Shown one piece after another: positions 25,701-34,238 of a stretch of 43,283 bases of DNA (position 1 is the first letter of the stretch; each line of letters begins with the position of its first letter). Position numbers and translations under genes: made by a program. Origin of the DNA: an uncultured Chitinophagaceae bacterium (GTDB taxonomy: Bacteria; Bacteroidota; Bacteroidia; Chitinophagales; Chitinophagaceae); contig CAITVK010000018.1 in assembly GCA_903895845.1 (NCBI GenBank), positions 1 through 43,283 of the forward strand, written 5' to 3'. The notes beneath the pieces were generated by a model, which did no database searches, was not told where the DNA came from, and saw only the letters and a program-made list of their open reading frames with translations.

Positions 25701-26234
25701 ATGAAATACATTCTTTCCACTGCGGCAATTGCTGTTTTAAGTGCATTTACTTTTTTACCTATCTCATCTATCCATCAGTTTAAAGTAAAAAGTATTGATG
25801 GCGGCACAATAGACTTTTCGAAATTTAAAGGCAAGAAAATTTTGGTTGTAAATGTTGCATCCCAATGTGGATACACCCGACAATATGCTGGCCTAGAGAA
25901 ATTGTATGAAGCCAACAAAACCAAATTGGTAATAGTAGGCTTTCCTGCAAACAACTTTGGTGAGCAAGAACCTGGTACTGACAATGATATAGTACAATTT
26001 TGCAAGGCACGATTTGGTGTTACCTTTCCTATGGCGAGTAAAATAAGTGTAAAAGGTGATGACATCGCCCCGATTTATAAGTGGTTGACAAGCAAAGAAC
26101 AAAATGGCGTTTTGGATGCTACAATTGGATGGAACTTTAATAAGTTTTTACTAGATGAAAACGGCAAACTGTTGGCTTATTTTCCAAGTAAAGTAGAACC
26201 TGATAGTGATGAAATTGTAAAGTATTTAAAATAA
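25701..26234 (+). CDS. Exported glutathione peroxidase (Cys type)
   Basis: The 177-residue protein belongs to the GPx/thioredoxin-fold peroxidases. The peroxidatic Cys is C56 in NVASQCGYTRQY; FPANNFGEQEPG supplies the catalytic Gln and WNFNKFLLD the catalytic Trp/Asn. The N-terminus (MKYILSTAAIAVLSAFTFLP) is hydrophobic and absent from cytosolic GPx, so export to the periplasm is inferred. Bacterial Cys-GPx usually use thioredoxin rather than glutathione as reductant. It converges on the peroxiredoxin gene with a shared terminator between them. Confidence 0.92.
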   Translation: MKYILSTAAIAVLSAFTFLPISSIHQFKVKSIDGGTIDFSKFKGKKILVVNVASQCGYTRQYAGLEKLYEANKTKLVIVGFPANNFGEQEPGTDNDIVQFCKARFGVTFPMASKISVKGDDIAPIYKWLTSKEQNGVLDATIGWNFNKFLLDENGKLLAYFPSKVEPDSDEIVKYLK

Positions 26235-26300
26235 CTCTGATTAATAATAGCCATTTGCGTCACATTGCAATTTAATATTTATTAGATATTTAAATTAAGA

Positions 26301-26338
26301 AAACCCCCTGCATAAATTTCTTTTTTATACAGGGGTTT
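26301..26338. terminator. Hairpin terminator between GPx and peroxiredoxin genes
   Basis: AAACCCCCTG (26301-26310) pairs with CAGGGGTTT (26330-26338) with one bulged C, and flanking AT pairs extend it. It has a T-rich exit on the minus strand and serves at least the peroxiredoxin gene. Confidence 0.7.
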
Positions 26339-26363
26339 CAAATAACAGAAAACCAAAAAACAA

Positions 26364-27002
26364 TTAATCCAGATTAGGTTGTGGCGTATAACGCAAATAG
26401 GGTTTCACAACTTTAACTCCTTTAGGAAACTTTACAATTGCATCTTCTGTTTTAATAGCAGGAACCACAATCACATCTTCGCCGGCTTCCCAGTTGGCAG
26501 GTGTTGCAACACTATAGTTTGCCGTTAACTGAAGGCTGTCTACCACACGCAAGATCTCATTGAAATTTCTACCTGTAGAGGCAGGATAAGTAATAAACAA
26601 CTTGACTTTTTTGTCGGGGCCGATGATAAACAAAGATCTGACAGTGAAAGTTTCAGACGCATTTGGATGAATCATATCATACAAATTAGCCACCGTTCTG
26701 TCTTCATCAGCAATAATTGGAAAGCCTACCGTTACGTGCTGTGTTTCATTGATGTCGTTTATCCAGCCCGCATGTTTTTCCAGACTGTCAACACTCAATG
26801 CCAGCACTTTTACATTACGCTTAGCAAACTCTTCCTGTAAGAAAGCAGTTTTACCAAGTTCAGTCGTACAAACTGGAGTATAATCAGCAGGGTGCGAAAA
26901 TAAAATACCCCAACTGTTACCTAGATACGCATAGAAATCAATATCGCCAATAGATGTCTTGGCTTGAAAATTAGGTGCTATGTCACCGAGACGTAAACTC
27001 AT
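26364..27002 (-). CDS. Peroxiredoxin, 1-Cys (Prx6) type
   Basis: The 212-residue protein has the Prx active site SHPADYTPVCTTELG with peroxidatic Cys C45, and the Prx6-group C-terminal half (ANWEAGEDVIVVP, YLRYTPQP). No resolving Cys is seen in the usual C-terminal position. It reduces H2O2 and alkyl hydroperoxides in the cytoplasm. Length matches the 1-Cys class (~210-220). A perfect -7 box lies 20 nt upstream of the ATG. Together with the exported GPx it gives two peroxide sinks in two compartments. Confidence 0.94.
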   Translation of the reverse strand: MSLRLGDIAPNFQAKTSIGDIDFYAYLGNSWGILFSHPADYTPVCTTELGKTAFLQEEFAKRNVKVLALSVDSLEKHAGWINDINETQHVTVGFPIIADEDRTVANLYDMIHPNASETFTVRSLFIIGPDKKVKLFITYPASTGRNFNEILRVVDSLQLTANYSVATPANWEAGEDVIVVPAIKTEDAIVKFPKGVKVVKPYLRYTPQPNLD

Positions 27003-27021
27003 AATAATATTTTTTAGAAAG

Positions 27022-27029
27022 CAAATATA
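27022..27029 (-). promoter_or_regulatory. -7 promoter element of the peroxiredoxin gene
   Basis: On the minus strand this reads TATATTTG, a perfect TAnnTTTG, with TTTC at the expected -33 distance (20-nt spacer). The leader would be about 17 nt. Confidence 0.55.
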
Positions 27030-27134
27030 AATATCCTACCAAATTAGTAGAAATATCGTTTTATCAATTTCCCTAAATAATAAAAAGTGGATCAACAAAC
27101 ACGCCTCCTGATGGCGGACATCAAACAATCCTTA

Positions 27135-28013
27135 CTAAATGTCTCCAATTTTAAAAATGTCTTTCAAGCGTATTCCTTTTTCTGTGTGCTGCAGGGTGCA
27201 ACATTCATTGACGGCATCATGTTGTAGAAAAAGCACATAGTTATTATCTGCCGCCTCCTTAAAAAAGCTCATACGTTCCTCCAACGTCACCAAAGGAAAC
27301 ATATCGTAACTCATCACATAAATCAAAGGAATATGTCCGACTGTTGGCAACAAATCAGCAGCAAAAACAATCGTCCGGTCTTTGTATTTAATCTGTGGTA
27401 ACATCATCGCCCTGGTATGCCCATTGGCAAAGCGAAAAGAAAGATTTTCTGTAATGGAAGAAGGCGCAGCTGCTAACAGGTCATTGTTTATTGCAGTCGT
27501 TGCCACATCAACAAATTTCAGGTGACCACTTGCTTGTATAGGCAATATATTTTCCTTGAGATAGCTAGGACTTTCTCGTGGGTTTGGATTAACAGCCCAG
27601 TCCCAATGCTCCTGATTACTCCAGAATGTGGCATTAGGGAAAGCTGATACCAATGCGCCATCCACGCGGATGATTGCACCACCACAATGGTCAAAGTGAA
27701 GGTGGGTAAAAACGACATCGGTAATATCTTCTCTCGTAAACCCGAGTATGGCAAGACTTCCCTCCAATGTATCATCCTCCTCAGGAACCAGGTAGTGCGA
27801 GAAGAATTTGGCATCTTGCTTATCCCCCATTCCAGTATCAATCAGAATTAGTTTACCTGCATCATCTTCAATCAGCAGTGAGCGCATCGCCAACTTACAA
27901 AGATTCTTTTCGTCAGCAGGATTTGTCTTACTCCAGATACTCTTTGGCACCACACCAAACATAGCACCACCATCCAACTTAAAGTAACCTGCATTTACTG
28001 AGTATAGCTTCAT
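27135..28013 (-). CDS. MBL-fold metallo-hydrolase
   Basis: The 292-residue protein has the dinuclear-metal motif THLHFDHCGG (residues 103-112), an upstream LILIDTGMGD and downstream GHTRAMMLPQI and FAADLLPT, which supply further ligands. The arrangement is that of the AHL-lactonase-like branch of metallo-beta-lactamase-fold enzymes. No signal peptide is visible, so it is cytoplasmic. The substrate is unknown; quorum quenching should not be assumed. It stands alone between the peroxiredoxin gene and the divergent OmpH-like gene. Confidence 0.85.
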   Translation of the reverse strand: MKLYSVNAGYFKLDGGAMFGVVPKSIWSKTNPADEKNLCKLAMRSLLIEDDAGKLILIDTGMGDKQDAKFFSHYLVPEEDDTLEGSLAILGFTREDITDVVFTHLHFDHCGGAIIRVDGALVSAFPNATFWSNQEHWDWAVNPNPRESPSYLKENILPIQASGHLKFVDVATTAINNDLLAAAPSSITENLSFRFANGHTRAMMLPQIKYKDRTIVFAADLLPTVGHIPLIYVMSYDMFPLVTLEERMSFFKEAADNNYVLFLQHDAVNECCTLQHTEKGIRLKDIFKIGDI

Positions 28014-28078
28014 ATTATATTTTTTTAGTCAAATTAAACCGAAGGCAAATCATATTAGTTTGCTAAAATAGGATTGAA

Positions 28079-28110
28079 TTTGGTTAAGAACTTAGTATAT
28101 ACTTTTTTTG
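28079..28110 (+). promoter_or_regulatory. Candidate promoter of the OmpH-like gene
   Basis: TTTG at 28079-28082, a 20-nt spacer and TTTTTTTG at 28103-28110 fit the Bacteroidota pattern with one mismatch in the -7 box. Confidence 0.35.
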
Positions 28111-28133
28111 CCTGTATTTTTAACGCCAAATAA

Positions 28134-28730
28134 ATGCGAATGAAGAATTTTTTACTACTATCAAATATTGTTTTAGCCATTGCAATAGCAATATTATTTT
28201 ATCTACATTTTTCTACTTGCAAGAAATGTAGTGTGCCAGCCGCTAGTGCTTCTGCCAGAAAACAAGGAGGTAATTTTAAGATTGCTTACTTTGATTTGGA
28301 CTCTGTAGAAACCAGTTTTGAGTATTACAAACAACTTTCCAAAAACTTTGGCAGTTTGGAGCAGCAAAAGAGAAATGAGTTGGCCACTAAAAAAGAAACG
28401 TATATAGCCAAAGTAAAAGAGTACCAAGCAAGAGGACAAGCTATGTCTCAAGCAGAATTGGCAGCTGCTCAGCAAGATATTTCTCAACGTGAGAAAGATT
28501 ATTCTCAAGACGAGCAAGAAAAATCTCAAGAATTACAAGAAGAAAATTTCAAGATGCTACAAGATGTAAAAAAGAAAATAGAAGATTATTTGATGGAATA
28601 CAATAAAGACAAGACTTATTCATTCATTATTTCAAATTCTGCCGACATTGTCTACTATAAAGATTCTGCCTACGACATCACTAAAGACCTTGTAAAAGGA
28701 CTGAATGAGTTATATAAAGCGAAAAAATAA
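28134..28730 (+). CDS. OmpH/Skp-family periplasmic chaperone-like protein
   Basis: The 198-residue protein has an N-terminal hydrophobic segment (MKNFLLLSNIVLAIAIAILF) that may be an uncleaved anchor, because no clear cleavage site follows. IAYFDLDSVETSFEYYKQL marks the OmpH/Skp start, and residues ~65-150 are a Lys/Glu/Gln-rich helical coiled coil, the tentacle region of Skp. The C-terminal strand (SFIISNSADIVYYKDSAYDIT) closes the trimer core. Known Skp holds unfolded outer-membrane proteins in the periplasm. Two in-frame ATGs, 28134 and 28140, are both possible. A terminator follows. Confidence 0.88.
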   Translation: MRMKNFLLLSNIVLAIAIAILFYLHFSTCKKCSVPAASASARKQGGNFKIAYFDLDSVETSFEYYKQLSKNFGSLEQQKRNELATKKETYIAKVKEYQARGQAMSQAELAAAQQDISQREKDYSQDEQEKSQELQEENFKMLQDVKKKIEDYLMEYNKDKTYSFIISNSADIVYYKDSAYDITKDLVKGLNELYKAKK

Positions 28731-28762
28731 TCACACAAATAAGCAATTTTATTATCTTTCAG

Positions 28763-28791
28763 CCCCATCCAACCCAATGGATGGGGTTTTT
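28763..28791 (+). terminator. Terminator behind the OmpH-like gene
   Basis: CCCCATCC and GGATGGGG form an 8-bp stem with an 8-nt loop, followed by TTTTT. It ends 11 nt before the amino-acid permease start, so that gene may rely on read-through or a promoter inside this gap. Confidence 0.85.
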
Positions 28792-28802
28792 AATTTAAGC
28801 TT

Positions 28803-30263
28803 ATGAGCAATACTACTTTCAAACCCACCCTTGGCTTAGCGGATGCAACCATGATTGTTGCTGGCAGCATGATTGGTTCTGGTATCTTTATAGTAAGTGC
28901 CTCTATTATTCGTGATGTAGGGAGTGTTGGTTGGCTTTTAGTCGTTTGGCTGATTACCGGTTTTATGACCCTCACTGCTGCCCTTAGTTATGGCGAGTTG
29001 AGTGCGATGTTCCCAAAAGCAGGCGGACAATATGTTTACCTCAAAGAAAGTTACAATCCACTCGTTGGTTTTTTATATGGCTGGAGCTTTTTTTCAGTCA
29101 TTCAAACAGGTACTATTGCCGCTGTAGGCGTTGCCTTCTCCAAGTTTGCAGCTTATCTATTACCCGTATTAAGTGAGGATAATAAGCTGCTTAAAATTGC
29201 TACAGGCACCAATATCTGTGATGCCACAACCTACTTTTCTATCAGTGCAGCACAAGTAGTTTCCATCGTGCTCATCACCTTTCTCACCTACACCAATACC
29301 AAAGGTGTAAAGGGTGGCAAATGGATACAAAACATTTTTACAAGCACCAAGTTGCTTTCCCTTTTTGGACTGATACTAGCAGGATTCATAGCCTTCAAGC
29401 CAGAAATCTGGCAGCATAACTGGGCAAATACCTGGGTGGCAACAAAGGCTTCTCTGGTTGATAATTGCAATCCTGCGCTCGGTTTCAATGTTACACCTAT
29501 TGCTGGCGCAGCCTTGATGGGCGGTATTGCTGCGGCAATGTCTGGTTCCATTTTTAGTAGTGATGCCTGGAACAACGTTACGTTTATTGCGGGCGAAATA
29601 AAGAATCCACAACGCAATATCGGCTTGAGTTTATTCTTGGGGACCTTGATTGTTACCATTATCTATGTTTCCATCAATCTAGTTTACATCTCTGTGCTCC
29701 CGCTAGATGTGTTGGCACACGTAGAAAAGGACAGGGTTGCGGTGGCTGCCTCGAAAGTAATTTTTGGCAACATCGGCACGGTCGTCATCGCTTTGATGAT
29801 TATGGTTTCTACTTTTGGTTGTAATAATGGGTTGATTCTGGCTGGTGCAAGAGTCTATCATACCATGTCGAACGATGGGCTTTTCTTTAAAAAAGCAGGC
29901 ACTCTCAATAAAAATTCAGTTCCTCAATGGGCTTTGTGGGCGCAATGTATTGTTGCCGCGTTACTTTGTTTGAGTGGAAAGTATGGCGACCTGTTGGATA
30001 TGATTTCATTTGTGGTGGTAATATTCTACGTGCTTACTATCGCAGGTATTTTTATTTTGCGAAAAAAACGTCCCAATGCTGAAAGGCCTTACAAAGCATT
30101 TGGCTACCCGGTTTTACCTGCTTTATACATCCTGATGGGTATTAGCTTTTGCGGTTTACTGATTGCGTATAAAACAGAATTTACCTGGCCCGGACTAATT
30201 ATTACCCTCATTGGTATTCCGTTATATTATATTGCGGTCGCAAATAATAAAGAGAAAGCTTAA
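28803..30263 (+). CDS. APC-superfamily amino-acid permease (LAT/SteT-like)
   Basis: The 486-residue, 12-helix protein has the TM1 motif TMIVAGSMIGSGIFIVSASI and the segment AALSYGELSAMFPKAGGQYVYL, diagnostic of the LAT/SteT branch of the APC family. GGIAAAMSGSIFSSDAWNNV lies at the TM6 substrate region. It is an inner-membrane amino-acid transporter or exchanger, substrate unknown. rfaE1 starts 3 nt after its stop codon, so the two are cotranscribed although unrelated in function. It is only distantly related to the permease at 16246. Confidence 0.92.
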   Translation: MSNTTFKPTLGLADATMIVAGSMIGSGIFIVSASIIRDVGSVGWLLVVWLITGFMTLTAALSYGELSAMFPKAGGQYVYLKESYNPLVGFLYGWSFFSVIQTGTIAAVGVAFSKFAAYLLPVLSEDNKLLKIATGTNICDATTYFSISAAQVVSIVLITFLTYTNTKGVKGGKWIQNIFTSTKLLSLFGLILAGFIAFKPEIWQHNWANTWVATKASLVDNCNPALGFNVTPIAGAALMGGIAAAMSGSIFSSDAWNNVTFIAGEIKNPQRNIGLSLFLGTLIVTIIYVSINLVYISVLPLDVLAHVEKDRVAVAASKVIFGNIGTVVIALMIMVSTFGCNNGLILAGARVYHTMSNDGLFFKKAGTLNKNSVPQWALWAQCIVAALLCLSGKYGDLLDMISFVVVIFYVLTIAGIFILRKKRPNAERPYKAFGYPVLPALYILMGISFCGLLIAYKTEFTWPGLIITLIGIPLYYIAVANNKEKA

Positions 30264-30266
30264 CAG

Positions 30267-31253
30267 ATGGACTTCAACAAACTTTTTAAAGACTTCGGCA
30301 ACATCAAAATAGCTGTAATTGGTGATGTAATGCTGGACACCTATTTATTCGGAAAGGTTGAACGTATCTCTCCCGAGGCCCCCGTTCCAGTAGTGGCTGT
30401 ACAGAGTAAACAACAGCGTATTGGTGGTGCAGGAAACGTAGCGTTGAATACGGTTGCCTTAGGTGCAGAAACTTTTATTATTTCTGTTATTGGCAGCGAT
30501 GATGATGGCAAACAACTAGATGCACTCTATCGTAGTCACCACATCAATACCGATTATTTAATTACTTCCAATCATCGGATTACCACCAATAAAATTAGAA
30601 TCCTAGGTCATAACCAACAGATGATGCGCCTGGATAGTGAAACAACCAAAGACATCACTACCGAAGAAGAGGATTTATTGTTGAGTCAGTTAAAACATTG
30701 CATTGCTACCAACAAACCCGATGTAGTTGTCTTTGAAGATTATAACAAAGGGGTACTAACCGTTAGAATTATCAAAGAAGCCATTGCTTTGTGTAAGGCA
30801 AACAATATCATTACGACTGTTGATCCTAAGCATAAGAACTTCTTTGCTTTTACTGGTGTAGATATCTTTAAACCCAATTTAAAAGAAGTAAAAGAAGGAT
30901 TAAACTTATCTATTGATGAAGTAAATGCCCATACACTAGGTGACGTTCACGATAAGCTGGCAGCCAAACTACAACATCATATTTCACTCATTACCCTCTC
31001 CGAAAAAGGGGTTTTCTATAAATCGGCTACCGATACTGCCATCATCCCTACCCACATCCGTTCTATTGCTGATGTAAGCGGTGCCGGAGATACAGTAATA
31101 GCCGTAGCTTCATTGGTTTATACTACTACCAAAAACATTCATCTTGCTGCCGACATGGCAAACATAGCAGGAGGTTTGGTTTGCGAGGAAGTGGGCACCG
31201 TTGCTATCGACAAAAACAAACTACTGAGAGAATGTGAGTTGCTTCTTAAATAA
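30267..31253 (+). CDS. rfaE1: D-glycero-beta-D-manno-heptose-7-phosphate kinase (PfkB family)
   Basis: The 328-residue kinase corresponds to the N-terminal half of HldE. Seen: IAVIGDVMLDTYLFGKVERISPEAPVPVV at the start, the sugar-binding GGAGNVALN, VFEDYNKGVL, and the PfkB signature DVSGAGDTVIAVASL with the catalytic Asp. It phosphorylates heptose 7-phosphate at C1 on the way to ADP-heptose for LPS. In this organism the adenylyltransferase half (rfaE2) is not fused here. A broken copy of it lies at 35889-36060. It is translationally close (3 nt) to the permease and 15 nt before the next lipoprotein gene. Confidence 0.94.
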   Translation: MDFNKLFKDFGNIKIAVIGDVMLDTYLFGKVERISPEAPVPVVAVQSKQQRIGGAGNVALNTVALGAETFIISVIGSDDDGKQLDALYRSHHINTDYLITSNHRITTNKIRILGHNQQMMRLDSETTKDITTEEEDLLLSQLKHCIATNKPDVVVFEDYNKGVLTVRIIKEAIALCKANNIITTVDPKHKNFFAFTGVDIFKPNLKEVKEGLNLSIDEVNAHTLGDVHDKLAAKLQHHISLITLSEKGVFYKSATDTAIIPTHIRSIADVSGAGDTVIAVASLVYTTTKNIHLAADMANIAGGLVCEEVGTVAIDKNKLLRECELLLK

Positions 31254-31268
31254 AGTAATACCCCTCCG

Positions 31269-31820
31269 ATGAGAATCAGAGTCATTGTCGTTATAGTTAT
31301 AATAGCATCTTTTATAAGCTGCACAAGTTCCAGAGAAACAGTACTTCTAAGCTTAAACCATAATGAAAATAAGAACCAGACAGAATACATGGTATTTCCA
31401 TTCGGCAATGCCACTATTCCTGGAAAATGGGAGAAGACCCTTTATAATTCCATCAGCAAACAACAATCCTTTGTAAACGAAGATTCTATTAGAATTGCAA
31501 TTGCATTTGGCTCGTTCACTAGTTTTGAATTTAACCTAGACGGCTCAAAAAAAGGCTTTGAGTTTGTGAAAGCTTATTACGAATGGGATTCGAAATACCT
31601 TATTGAAAAACACAACCTCAATAGAGAAATACTCAGTCAAGACAGCACGAATAATTTTATTATTTGGAGAATACAGGGTACAAATAAAGGGGAGCCAATT
31701 GACAATGTCTTTCTTTTCGGCATCAAAAATAGAAATGTCAGTAATCTTTCAATATTTACAGACAAGTGGGATCTAGACAAGAAAACAAAATTTCTTAAAG
31801 ATTTATTTATGAATAAATAG
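31269..31820 (+). CDS. Uncharacterised lipoprotein
   Basis: I do not recognise this 183-residue protein. It has a lipoprotein signal with the lipobox ending at C18 (SFISC), a Ser/Thr/Asn-rich linker, and a mixed alpha/beta body containing YMVFPFGNATIPGKWEKT and IAIAFGSFTSFEFNLDGS. Conserved-looking aromatic and charged residues near DNVFLFGIKNRNVSNLSIF suggest a folded domain. It is the last gene of the permease-rfaE1 group (15-nt gap) and converges on cdsA with 27 nt between. It is expected to be membrane-anchored facing the periplasm. Confidence 0.8.
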   Translation: MRIRVIVVIVIIASFISCTSSRETVLLSLNHNENKNQTEYMVFPFGNATIPGKWEKTLYNSISKQQSFVNEDSIRIAIAFGSFTSFEFNLDGSKKGFEFVKAYYEWDSKYLIEKHNLNREILSQDSTNNFIIWRIQGTNKGEPIDNVFLFGIKNRNVSNLSIFTDKWDLDKKTKFLKDLFMNK

Positions 31821-31847
31821 AAGATTACTTCACAAAATATCTAGCTT

Positions 31848-32720
31848 TTAAAGCAATACTTCTATCAGCAACCAAACAAAGGGCATTGCTAACAATAAAG
31901 AATCAAATCTGTCCAGGAAGCCGCCGTGACCTGGCATTATCTGTCCGCTATCTTTAATACCTGCCATACGCTTTAGCTTGCTCTCAAGCAAATCGCCAAG
32001 AGTGCCTACAATCGCAGCCGTTGCAGAAATAATCAGTAATAGCTTTACATTATCAATGTGGAATAAATACTTACAACCAAGCGTTACGGCAACCACAGCC
32101 AATACTGCCCCACCAGCCGTTCCTTCTACGGTTTTCTTAGGGGAAATGGACGAAAGAGGTGTTTTGCCGATAAAAGAACCCACAATATAAGCCATCGTAT
32201 CATTGATCCAGATAGAGGCAATGAGGATAATTGGCAACAGATAGCCCGGTGTAGTTATACCGTCATTTAAATTTGCAGAAATACCCCAAAGTTGCATCAT
32301 CAGTCCCCAACTAAGGGATATATATACCAGCCCAGCCAACGAACAACCAACTACTTTCAGGTTGAGTTGTTTCTTTAGCACTACTTCGTTCAAACAAAAC
32401 AAAATAGTACAGAGTTGTAGCCCATACCAGCCAATTCCCTTCACGGCAATGTGTCCGATCTGATAAGTACGGCTCGTATTTAACAATACAAAACACCATC
32501 CCAACAACATAATCACATTGCGATGAAAAGGTGTTGTTTTTTTATACTCAGGTTCAATCAATGCAATGATGCGTTGATATTCAATCCAGCAACCAAAATG
32601 TATCACTGAAAACAGAATAAGAAAGCTCCACTGATCGTAAAGTAATCCTGCTAGCATTACTGCCACAAATATCACCGCCGTGAGTGCGCGTGTTTTAAAA
32701 ACTTGAAGATTGAGAGCCAA
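31848..32720 (-). CDS. cdsA: Phosphatidate cytidylyltransferase
   Basis: The 290-residue integral membrane enzyme makes CDP-diacylglycerol from phosphatidate and CTP. The family signature is complete: SKLKRMAGIKDSGQIMPGHG continuing into GFLDRFDS, with the metal-binding Asp and His. About eight hydrophobic segments precede it. The only start giving the conserved N-terminus (LNLQVFKTRALTAVIFV) is the TTG at 32720; the next Met is inside the first helix. This TTG lies 9 nt behind a run of eight heptamer repeats. It is the third gene of the CPBP-DUF2007-cdsA operon. Confidence 0.93.
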   Translation of the reverse strand: MALNLQVFKTRALTAVIFVAVMLAGLLYDQWSFLILFSVIHFGCWIEYQRIIALIEPEYKKTTPFHRNVIMLLGWCFVLLNTSRTYQIGHIAVKGIGWYGLQLCTILFCLNEVVLKKQLNLKVVGCSLAGLVYISLSWGLMMQLWGISANLNDGITTPGYLLPIILIASIWINDTMAYIVGSFIGKTPLSSISPKKTVEGTAGGAVLAVVAVTLGCKYLFHIDNVKLLLIISATAAIVGTLGDLLESKLKRMAGIKDSGQIMPGHGGFLDRFDSLLLAMPFVWLLIEVLL

Positions 32721-32729
32721 ATTAAGAAA

Positions 32730-32852
32730 GTTATGAGTGATGAATGATGAGCTGTGAGTTATGAGTTATGAGTTATGAGTATAAAAAACCAAGCAAATAA
32801 AACAATGAATAACACCTTAACATTCATCATTTCATTCATAACTCATAATCAA
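32730..32852. repeat. Heptamer repeat arms filling the DUF2007-cdsA gap
   Basis: Eight consecutive 7-bp units occupy 32730-32785: GTTATGA, GTGATGA, ATGATGA, GCTGTGA, GTTATGA three times, then GTATAAA. Complementary heptamers (TTCATCA, CATAACT, CATAATC and neighbours) occupy 32823-32852, overlapping the DUF2007 stop codon. The two sets can pair into a long stem over a ~35-nt centre in the cdsA mRNA leader. Confidence 0.88.
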
Positions 32853-33055
32853 TTTAAAAGTCCTTTGTCCAGCAGCCCTTTTGCCAGTTCTTTGAGGGTT
32901 ACAGGCACATAAACCTCAATATCGCCGAAGTTGAGGTAGCTGCTGTCCAATTTGTTGAGTATCTGAACAGGTATGTTGTTTTCTTCCAACAATCCCTGCA
33001 CAATACTCGCTTCTGCCATGCTAAGTGTTTTTAGTAACAGATGCCATTCTTTCAT
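32849..33055 (-). CDS. DUF2007 small protein (putative signal-transducing type)
   Basis: The 68-residue protein matches DUF2007: LLKTLSMAEASIVQGLLEENNIPVQI, then GDIEVYVPVTLKELAKGLL. Members have a ferredoxin-like fold resembling PII/ACT-type proteins; their function is not established. Its ATG overlaps the stop codon of the CPBP gene by one base (TAATG), which indicates translational coupling. It probably acts with, or is dosed with, the CPBP protein or CdsA. No membrane segment or signal peptide is present. Confidence 0.87.
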   Translation of the reverse strand: MKEWHLLLKTLSMAEASIVQGLLEENNIPVQILNKLDSSYLNFGDIEVYVPVTLKELAKGLLDKGLLN

Positions 33056-34062
33056 TAGTCTATTTTATCGGGTAGAAGTGAGGATTCTTTCTTTGTCAAG
33101 ACAGCATCACTTATTGTTTTAAAATAAATAAATAAGTAAACCAATATTACAGCCGCCGCCACACTCAACCATAGTGGATAATGGTCTTCTAATGCATCTT
33201 TTGCGAGTTTCCCCTTCATCGCACCCATATAAAGTGCCGTAACTGCTACTGCATTGTTAAGAAAGTGCGCCAGAATATTCAGCCAGATACTTTTTCCATA
33301 ATAAAACAATAGTCCTAGCACCACCCCAAGCATGGCACGGGTAAGAAACCCAAAATAACTCCAGTGGATAGCACTAAACAGGATGCTTGTAACCAATATC
33401 CCCACCCAAGGATTGCCAAACCAACGGACAAAGAACTGCTGTAATGTTCCTCTAAAAAATGTTTCCTCTACTATTGCAGGCATCAACGCAATAATGAAAA
33501 GTCCCATCAGATACTCTTTAATATTCCTCATTGTGGCAATAGCAACCACCTGATCCTGGTATTCATCTTCTGCCTTCTGGAACTTAGCACGCCAATCGTG
33601 TGGTATGGGAATCTTTTCATTCAAATCGCCCAATCCACCGCCAACAAACAGTGCCGCTCCCACTATCAACACGACCAAAGCAAGCTGTTGCCAGGAGATA
33701 TTTATATTAAATCCAAGATGCTGAAAAGGTTTTTTGAAAACAATAGTTGTAAATGCATAAGCCGGAATAAAGAACATAAACAAGGTAGATAAAACCTGAA
33801 TGATCTTCATAGCATTCGCATTCTCTGGTTGAAGTATGGCTTTATCCAAATCTAGCAGGTGTGCATGTGGAATCATCAGTTTCACTACTACGAGCGAAAT
33901 TATGCTTCCAACTATTAATCCAACACCCAATAATCCCAACAATAACCCAAACTGAGACCAGTTACTCAACCCTTTTTCCTGATAAGGCGTTGCATAAAAA
34001 GGTGACCCTTTCAATATACTTTCCCGTTCGGGCTGTGGTAAAAATTCTTCCTTTTCTTCCAT
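33055..34062 (-). CDS. CPBP-family intramembrane glutamic protease
   Basis: The 335-residue protein has about eight helices and the three CPBP/Abi motifs: EETFFRG (E199, E200, R204), FSAIHW (H233) and HFLNN (H266, N269). These residues form the Rce1-like active site in the membrane. Bacterial members cleave membrane substrates or prenylated/secreted peptides, and some protect against bacteriocins. The ~40-residue N-terminal tail is acidic and cytoplasmic. It is the first gene of an operon with DUF2007 and cdsA. No bacteriocin or prenylated-protein gene is nearby, so a housekeeping role is more likely. Confidence 0.92.
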   Translation of the reverse strand: MEEKEEFLPQPERESILKGSPFYATPYQEKGLSNWSQFGLLLGLLGVGLIVGSIISLVVVKLMIPHAHLLDLDKAILQPENANAMKIIQVLSTLFMFFIPAYAFTTIVFKKPFQHLGFNINISWQQLALVVLIVGAALFVGGGLGDLNEKIPIPHDWRAKFQKAEDEYQDQVVAIATMRNIKEYLMGLFIIALMPAIVEETFFRGTLQQFFVRWFGNPWVGILVTSILFSAIHWSYFGFLTRAMLGVVLGLLFYYGKSIWLNILAHFLNNAVAVTALYMGAMKGKLAKDALEDHYPLWLSVAAAVILVYLFIYFKTISDAVLTKKESSLLPDKID

Positions 34063-34070
34063 AGTATTTT

Positions 34071-34151
34071 TAATGACTAATGATTAACGTTTAGTGATTA
34101 ATGCCTGGCCCCTGTTATTAAACATTAATCCATAATCATTAATCGTTAATT
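34071..34151. repeat. Two opposed blocks of heptamer repeats between CPBP and dusB
   Basis: Left block: TAATGAC, TAATGAT, TAACGTT, TAGTGAT, TAATGCC (34071-34105). Right block: ATTAATC, CATAATC, ATTAATC, GTTAATT (34124-34151). GATTAATG (34096-34103 region) and CATTAATC (34123-34130) are perfect complements. The right block ends 8 nt before the dusB -7 box and occupies the place where a -33 element would be. Confidence 0.8.
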
Positions 34152-34159
34152 CAGTTCTC

Positions 34160-34167
34160 TATATTTG
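34160..34167 (+). promoter_or_regulatory. -7 promoter element of dusB
   Basis: TATATTTG is a perfect match to TAnnTTTG. No TTTG is found at the -33 distance, where heptamer repeats lie instead. Transcription would start near 34171, about 68 nt before the TTG start codon. Confidence 0.55.
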
Positions 34168-34238
34168 CATAAAGTGGCGAATTTACAGGCAAAATCGTTT
34201 CCCACTAAATACTTATCATTTAACGTTAATCTGCGACC

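Noticed and set aside
27135-28013. Naming the MBL-fold protein a quorum-quenching lactonase
   Set aside because: The HxHxDH motif is shared by many hydrolases, and nothing in sequence or neighbourhood indicates the substrate.
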